A DNA stretch of 64,000 nucleotides from positions 186,001-250,000 of the forward strand of contig OZ037885.1 of the NCBI GenBank assembly GCA_964035575.1, given 5' to 3'. This document shows, piece by piece, positions 60,601 to 64,000 of the stretch. The translations under genes and the position numbers were made by a program. The notes below the pieces were generated by a model, which was not told the origin of the DNA, searched no databases, and saw only the letters and a list, made by a program, of their open reading frames with translations. The DNA is from Rhynchopus sp. YZ270_cl-10. Its lineage: Eukaryota > Euglenozoa > Diplonemea > Diplonemida > Diplonemidae. The first letter of the stretch is position 1; every line of letters starts with the position of its first letter.

Positions 60601-61118
60601 GCCACCACGGAAGCATGCACCGGAACCCAGGAGGCGCACCACTCCACACCCCAGATGCACGCTACTACACCGTTCTCTTCGAGCAGCACACCAGCTGTGA
60701 ACGTCTCGTACAGCTTGGTGACGTTCCCTACCCCGGACACCTCCTTGCCCCAGGCACCATATCCTCCTGCACCATCTATCGCAAAGAACCCTTCCCCGAC
60801 CAATACCGCATGCGAGTACGCATGATACATCCTAGGTGCTACTGACGTCACGTCAACATCGTACACCACATATGGCATTACAGAATACAATACAAAAACC
60901 CCAGGTGTAAACGCGACAATATCAGTCACAGGGAAGGTTGGAAATCTAAAGCTGGTATCGACCTTCCCAATGGAATAAAATACCAAAGAGTCGTCCGGAC
61001 AAAGCTGGTAGCAGTACTTCGGTCGGCAGTGCCCGCCATACTCCGGGACCCCGTTGGCTTCTGTCAAGGTGTGATAAGAAGCTGTGAGGAATAGGAAGAG
61101 CAGGGCTCGAGACAGCAT
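57672..61118 (-). CDS. Receptor-like protein with RCC1-like ectodomain and two kinase domains
   Basis: 1,148 residues from the ATG at 61118. Signal peptide about 1-21; ectodomain 22-497 with repeated blade-like segments (AVLVGEGFFAIDGAGGYGAWG, ILYANGNLAFWGDLCG) resembling RCC1-type beta-propellers, then a Cys-rich patch (400-442) and a Pro/Thr stalk; membrane span 498-521 followed by CRRRRQR. Kinase 1, about 586-848: GSGAFG, K616, HRDLKADN (705-712), but DIG replaces DFG at 725-727. Kinase 2, about 869-1139: GKGSFG, K900, HRDIKADN, DFG 1017-1019, both with WMAPE. Kinase 2 resembles the STE11/MAP3K type and should be active. Kinase 1 keeps the catalytic residues, so reduced or altered activity is only possible. 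Two kinases in tandem on one membrane receptor are unusual. Confidence 0.92.
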   Translation of the reverse strand: MLSRALLFLFLTASYHTLTEANGVPEYGGHCRPKYCYQLCPDDSLVFYSIGKVDTSFRFPTFPVTDIVAFTPGVFVLYSVMPYVVYDVDVTSVAPRMYHAYSHAVLVGEGFFAIDGAGGYGAWGKEVSGVGNVTKLYETFTAGVLLEENGVVACIWGVEWCASWVPVHASVVAVLPDTFSVLLANREVRSPTLSSPIHNVTSLLVTLKQNRFTVIAEGKVLSWDVLDANPTALPDAVQDNVHITNDGCQIYYSNNKIEVFVNDDRSVLLWVAKYQTYQLVFEVDNVYVIHTGVVLLHLNGTVSSWSNELVRNAYITTTNTKNAIDQIFVHNAATSFAILYANGNLAFWGDLCGLEGCPIIPSVAWVLPLPQGFATFSFNNTMSLITHGTIYDPTPLSTCLQPLLPTCRIVRCPHGCERVEMAEAICGENATDCRANVDRCCLKVAETETVVPLSKSPAKPETEAPQTHPTKPQTKPPEVSSATESPQVKSRSSKKESVVTILMVSAVTAFCLVCVAMVWFCRRRRQRTQYHTSSALEMSDRGHSMHTPSTLQQSLLLPTFETEGSVLGITLPQGEGVEGPRNRRYCSWRSTAEVGSGAFGRVYVGQIESGEELAVKDQANANKEQAGSAFAGLQLETHPNIVDLLDVVYDPRSRRLCIIMEYVRGTSLGHHIRTLGTKVEETACASYTKQLLSALAFLHSNGVLHRDLKADNVMLLPNGTVKLCDIGTLKWTQSEGRAKAGVSHYNTQVGTPNWMAPEVLNQLSDYVEVGPAADLYSLGCTVSEILNTGIPPGPIDAHYAHFVRTMQYPPENLVSGVSREAETFIAQCVNRAPEERGTAVKLLSHPFISMADRLHPTAPWLTVAEMMGRVRIKPALGKGSFGVVYKATISASSYDFVAVKQLHLDAGHSATMRERTEREFVLLRSLHHSNIVSYLGHTWRDGTCLEIFMEFLAGGSVRSLLHHGPLPEHTIRSYTTQVLRGLHYLHTPREGPVVIHRDIKADNLLLSADRGVVKLSDFGCSKLFGVDAAGVSGGGAHTCVGTRLWMAPEVLRQRGDGDGYGTRSDIWSLGCTLIEMLGATPWKESEHDSERDITLRALTGAAPPPLPAATALLEALMRRCLSMDPSERANAAELLEHPFIVETPDLVE

Positions 61119-61571
61119 ACCATGAGGAGGAGGAGGAGGAGGAGGGTTTTGAGAAAAAGGCGGAAGAAAAAAGAAAAAGGAGAGAGAGAAAGAGAGAGTG
61201 CGTGTGGTTCTGTGGTGAAATCAGATTTATTAAAAATGGTACAGTGAACAACGTGGAGACAATTGGTGGATGCAGACGAAGCAATAAAACATCTCTATTT
61301 TGTTGTAGTTCTAACAGGGTTGTGGAGGGAAGAGGTGGGGTGACTTAAAGAGTGGAAGCCTTTCAAAGCATGCATGTTGAAGTGCGCAAAAATGTAGCAA
61401 AAAAAAGTTCCACTTCAAAAAAACAAAAAAGAACCTTGCCACAGCGATTTATCAAAATGCAAAACCTGAGAAAGAGGGATATCATATTCCCTTATGTGAG
61501 TTGTGCTAAAAAAAAACGGTTCTAAAAAAAAAAAAAAAAATCAAGAAAAGGCCTTACAAGCCCCCTCCCGC
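61119..61571. other. Leader of the kinase gene and spacer
   Basis: Bases 61119-61200 are a pyrimidine tract on the coding strand. The rest is A-rich on the plus strand with no gene. An 18-base A run lies at 61524-61541. Confidence 0.5.
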
Positions 61572-61900
61572 CTACTCAATCGGTAAAGCGCAAATAATAC
61601 TAAAAAAGCCTTCCTCTTTAGTTTGGCTGCCCAGTACTACTCCCTGGCTTTCCCCTGTAGAAGTTGCTATCCAAAAATACAAAAAAAAAAATCAATAAAG
61701 AAAACGTGATGGATAACGGCTTCGTCCAAACCCTCTGAAAATATGCTCTGGTGCACCAAGATCGTAGCAACCCAACGCATCGCTAAAAAAACCATACTTC
61801 TCTAAAGCCAGGAAGATGCGGCAAGGGTGATAGGGTGTTTATTAAGGGTAGTAACACCTCCCTGAAGAATCCAGGTTGGAAGCATACACCATTTACTGTT
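61572..61900 (-). CDS. Three short exons of an unrecognised gene (3' end)
   Basis: Exons 61900-61858, 61801-61718 and 61666-61572 (stop TAG) read through in phase. The first ends WCMLPTWILQG, the second reads EKYGFFSDALGCYDLGAPEH and IFRGFGRS, the third TSTGESQGVVLGSQTKEEGF and FSIICALPIE. Introns are about 56 and 51 bp, with acceptors GGCTTTAG and TTTTTGGATAG. The first donor (GAG|GTGTTA) is plausible, while the second (GTTATC) is weak and could lie earlier at GTGCAC. The 5' end is unresolved: an ATG at 61885 is in frame, but an acceptor (TTTAAACAG) precedes the first exon. The amino-acid texture is clearly protein-like against the A/T-rich spacer. I do not recognise the family. Confidence 0.45.
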
Positions 61901-62186
61901 CTGTTTAAACATTGTTCTCAGTGTTTTTACCCCAAACGTTGTACATACCGTAAATTTTGAAGTCTTAAACACAATTTTTTAAAATCTCAGACGATTGGGT
62001 CCAAGCTGAAAGAGAAATGTCTCGTGCTTTGTGATCAAAACGATAAAAAAAAAACCCCCCCCTTCCTTCTGTGATGAGAAACACACTTCTCAAAGTTTTT
62101 TTTTTGTCATCTCTCATTTAAATTTTGTCACCTCATGAAATGAAGGAGGAAATAGAAACAACGCACTTTGAACACACTTTGCGGTT

Positions 62187-62294
62187 CTAGGGACGAACCG
62201 CGCTGCAGAGCCACTCCTCACCAAACAGGTCGAGGTGTGTGCGTTTCACCACAACCTCTCCCATGGGTTTTATCGTGTGATGAGTGTTAAGTTT
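62187..62294 (-). CDS. Isolated exon-like segment
   Basis: The minus frame from AAATAG|AAA at 62295 to TAG 62189-62187 reads NTHHTIKPMGEVVVKRTHLD and LFGEEWLCSAVRP. It is a G+C-rich island in A/T-rich sequence. It could be the last exon of another small gene, an upstream exon of the 61572-61900 gene (donor candidate TTTG|GTGAGG at 62219) or a remnant. The family is not recognised. Confidence 0.35.
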   Translation of the reverse strand, partial: KLNTHHTIKPMGEVVVKRTHLDLFGEEWLCSAVRP

Positions 62295-62550
62295 CTATTT
62301 CTAACCTTTTTTTTGTTGTTCTGATAAAAATCACTTTTCAGATATTTTATGTTTATCCCCTCCCAAAAAAAAAAAAATATCGGTTGATGAGGTTTACATG
62401 CCTCTCGTGCACACACATCTAAAAACACACACAAAATAAATCAACCGATCATTCTATTCTCTATTGCCCTCTTTTTTTATCTCTCTTTTTTATCCTATTT
62501 TTTGACACTCTAAAATCTATCGTAAATCGGGGAAAAGGATGAAAGAGAAA

Positions 62551-62592
62551 AGTTTATAAGATGAACCTAAGCCTCTCGTTTGCTTAGTCACC
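62551..62592 (-). repeat. Hairpin repeat family 1, complete copy
   Basis: Minus strand: AAAAAGGTGACTAAGC, AAACGAGAG, GCTTAGGTTCATCTTATAAA, then CTTTTCTCTTTC. The perfect CTAAGC/GCTTAG stem lies about 270 bp past the stop of the right-edge gene. Confidence 0.6.
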
Positions 62593-62868
62593 TTTTTAAA
62601 AAGATGGATCAAATGACCATGAACCTCTTTCCTCCTCTTTTGGTTGCAAAGAAAGAGACGACTTAAAAGAGATCCTTCTTCAAAACCCACATCTCTCATT
62701 GAATTTCAAGACATTTTATTTTTTTTGGCGTTGACAGCTGGGGGGGGATATGGGAAGCTTATATGGGTTTATGTGGTTTCGGTAAACCACCATTTTCTTT
62801 TTTTTCTTTGAATTTGAAAAACAAAAAAAAGATCCGCCTTCTCTTTTCTTTTCAAAGTCCTCTTACTC

Positions 62869-64000
62869 TTACAATTGGTCCAAGTCATCATCGTCTCCCA
62901 GACTCCGTGTACTCCACGCTGGTGAGCTGGGGAGTTTTGAGGAGGCTTTGAGAATCGGTTTTAACCCTCTGGTACTCGATGCGGAGACTGTCGGGGAGAT
63001 CCCTGTGCTCAAGCTGCTGGAGTCTCTGAGGAACGCACGGTAAATATGCTTTACGCCCCCTGAAGCGCTCAGACATTCACGCAGGGAGTCGAGCGAGAGC
63101 CCTGCTGTGTTTCCAGTTTCGGAGAGAACCTGCGCAAAGTCATCTGCACTCAACTCACCACCAGAGGTGCGTCGGAGGAGCGAATTGATCTCTGTCAAAC
63201 TCAACGCACCGTCCCCATCCACATCGGACTCTGTGAACATATGAATGAGCATGGCCTCCTCTGTCTTTGTGGCCTCGCTTCTTCGAGAGGTCTCCCCTAC
63301 CGACGACGTCGTCACCAACAGCTGCGCCGCACTCCTTCTCGACGACAATGACACCGGGGCCGGATCCGTCTGTTCATCCTCCTCATCCTCATCCTCCGCT
63401 GAATACCTCTCACTCTGTGGCGTCTCCAACCTTGACACCCCAGGCTCCGGTGTCGTCACTCTCGACGAAGAAACCGACATCGGAACAGGCGATGCAAACT
63501 CCTCTTCCATTTTTTTGCTATAATGCGAAGAATGTGAAGACGACGACGACGCCAACGGACGATGCGATGAGGACGCCAAAGACGATGTCGTTCCGCTTGT
63601 CGCAAAGTCTCTTCTCAACAAATTTGACTGATCCGACTCCTCTCTTACAAGCGGACTGCCTGCAGAGACATTCTCATTTTCAGACACAATCACACCCCCA
63701 TTTGATCCAGATTCAACACCATGATGCGACTGATGCGACTGATGTGAATGATGTGAATGATGCGAATGATGCGAATGATGCGAAGCAAAACCAGAAGACG
63801 CAGTACCTTCATTCAATAAAACATCCGACGGAGGTTGCGAATTTGAAGCAGTATCATGGATTTGCGCAGCGTTTGCAGGGCCTGATGCAGGCTGGGAGGT
63901 GAACCCAGCGGAGGAGACGGTGTGCAGTCTCAGCGCTTCTTCGACTTCACTTTGCAAGGATTCGCCGTCGTACTGCGTTTCTGATCCTGCAGTGGTGGAG
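62869..64000 (-). CDS. His/Ser-rich EF-hand protein, 5' end off the right edge
   Basis: The frame is open to base 64000 without a usable ATG, so the start lies outside; at least 376 residues seen. The visible N-terminal part is Ser-rich and includes a His-Ser tandem (HHSHHSHHSHHSHQSHQ). The middle is Ser/Thr-rich and acidic. Near residue 250 of the visible part is a canonical EF-hand loop, DVDGDGALSLTE, followed by a half-site (SADDFAQVLSETGNTAGLSLD) that looks like a second, degenerate hand. It ends SLGDDDDLDQL. No signal or membrane span is visible. A calcium-binding regulatory protein is likely; the low-complexity part is probably disordered. A family 1 hairpin follows 270 bp after the stop. 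Confidence 0.8.
   Translation of the reverse strand, partial: STTAGSETQYDGESLQSEVEEALRLHTVSSAGFTSQPASGPANAAQIHDTASNSQPPSDVLLNEGTASSGFASHHSHHSHHSHHSHQSHQSHHGVESGSNGGVIVSENENVSAGSPLVREESDQSNLLRRDFATSGTTSSLASSSHRPLASSSSSHSSHYSKKMEEEFASPVPMSVSSSRVTTPEPGVSRLETPQSERYSAEDEDEEDEQTDPAPVSLSSRRSAAQLLVTTSSVGETSRRSEATKTEEAMLIHMFTESDVDGDGALSLTEINSLLRRTSGGELSADDFAQVLSETGNTAGLSLDSLRECLSASGGVKHIYRAFLRDSSSLSTGISPTVSASSTRGLKPILKASSKLPSSPAWSTRSLGDDDDLDQL

Larger units (their letters stand above)
61901..62868. other. Intron or spacer sequence with repeats
   Basis: Apart from the segment above: an acceptor-like CATTTCTCTTTCAG near 62030, a GTATGT donor at 61949, a family 1-like copy at 62383-62424 and a full family 1 copy at 62551-62592. 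Further short exons may exist but I could not chain them. Confidence 0.4.

Noticed and set aside
61570-61600. tRNA-like A box (CTACTCAATCGGTAAAGCGC)
   Set aside because: No T-arm or matching acceptor stem follows, and the reverse strand here encodes the end of a protein-like exon.
62551-62592. Hammerhead ribozyme or C/D snoRNA
   Set aside because: GATGA and a CTGA-like stretch appear in some copies, but the hammerhead CTGATGA/GAAA core and paired C/D boxes are absent.
1-64000. CRISPR arrays, rRNA genes, retroelement or virus-like genes
   Set aside because: None found; the direct repeats present are protein-coding modules or short tandem units, and no reverse transcriptase, integrase or capsid-like frame was recognised.

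Overview
Protist nuclear DNA. The genes are eukaryotic: short spliceosomal introns (donors GTATGT, GTAAGA, GTGAGT; pyrimidine-rich acceptors ending in AG), signal peptides, a mitochondrial-type presequence, EF-hands, tandem kinases, CREG and an S10 carboxypeptidase. Coding DNA is G+C-rich. The spacers are A/T-rich, full of homopolymer runs and short repeats. The lineage cannot be fixed from the sequence alone. All genes I can support, about two dozen, lie on the minus strand, so the window is one unidirectional block, an arrangement known from kinetoplastids, dinoflagellates and some other protists.

Layout, left to right (transcription runs right to left). 1-6027: the 5' part of a giant protein with about 25 helical FF-x-x-HNPxK repeats, spliced over a 90-bp intron (1057-1146) to a coiled-coil region that leaves the left edge. 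8597-9481: Nudix hydrolase. 9948-12921: tandem pair of HAD phosphatases in a segmental duplication; a 444-bp insertion flanked by 9-bp direct repeats separates copy A from its upstream flank and is absent from copy B. 13442-15294: coiled-coil protein with a 53-bp intron and a likely extra 5' exon. 17260-17542: last exon of a small membrane protein. 19203-40416: a tandem array of seven genes for a histidine-rich repeat family (130-residue modules built from short G-x-H-x-H-x-E strands) that I do not recognise, interrupted by a 1.27-kb palindrome. 40868-41413: mitochondrial-type membrane protein. 42643-47900: secretory/lysosomal group, an S10 carboxypeptidase between two CREG genes with identical proteins. 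49564-51543: protein with three cyclic-nucleotide-binding folds. 52838-55502: two ankyrin-repeat paralogues. 56233-57087: EF-hand protein. 57672-61118: receptor with RCC1-like ectodomain, one membrane span and two kinase domains. 61572-62294: small exons of one or two further genes. 62869-64000: His/Ser-rich EF-hand protein leaving the right edge.

The spacers carry two kinds of unusual material. One is a set of TIR-bounded or fold-back elements. The other is families of 30-80-bp structured repeats that recur in nearly every spacer, almost all in one orientation relative to the genes. The most frequent forms a hairpin with compensatory base changes and often follows a U-rich tract ending in AG. 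This suggests an RNA-level role in 3' ends, introns or spacer processing. The two most interesting things here are the His-rich array and these oriented RNA-like elements.
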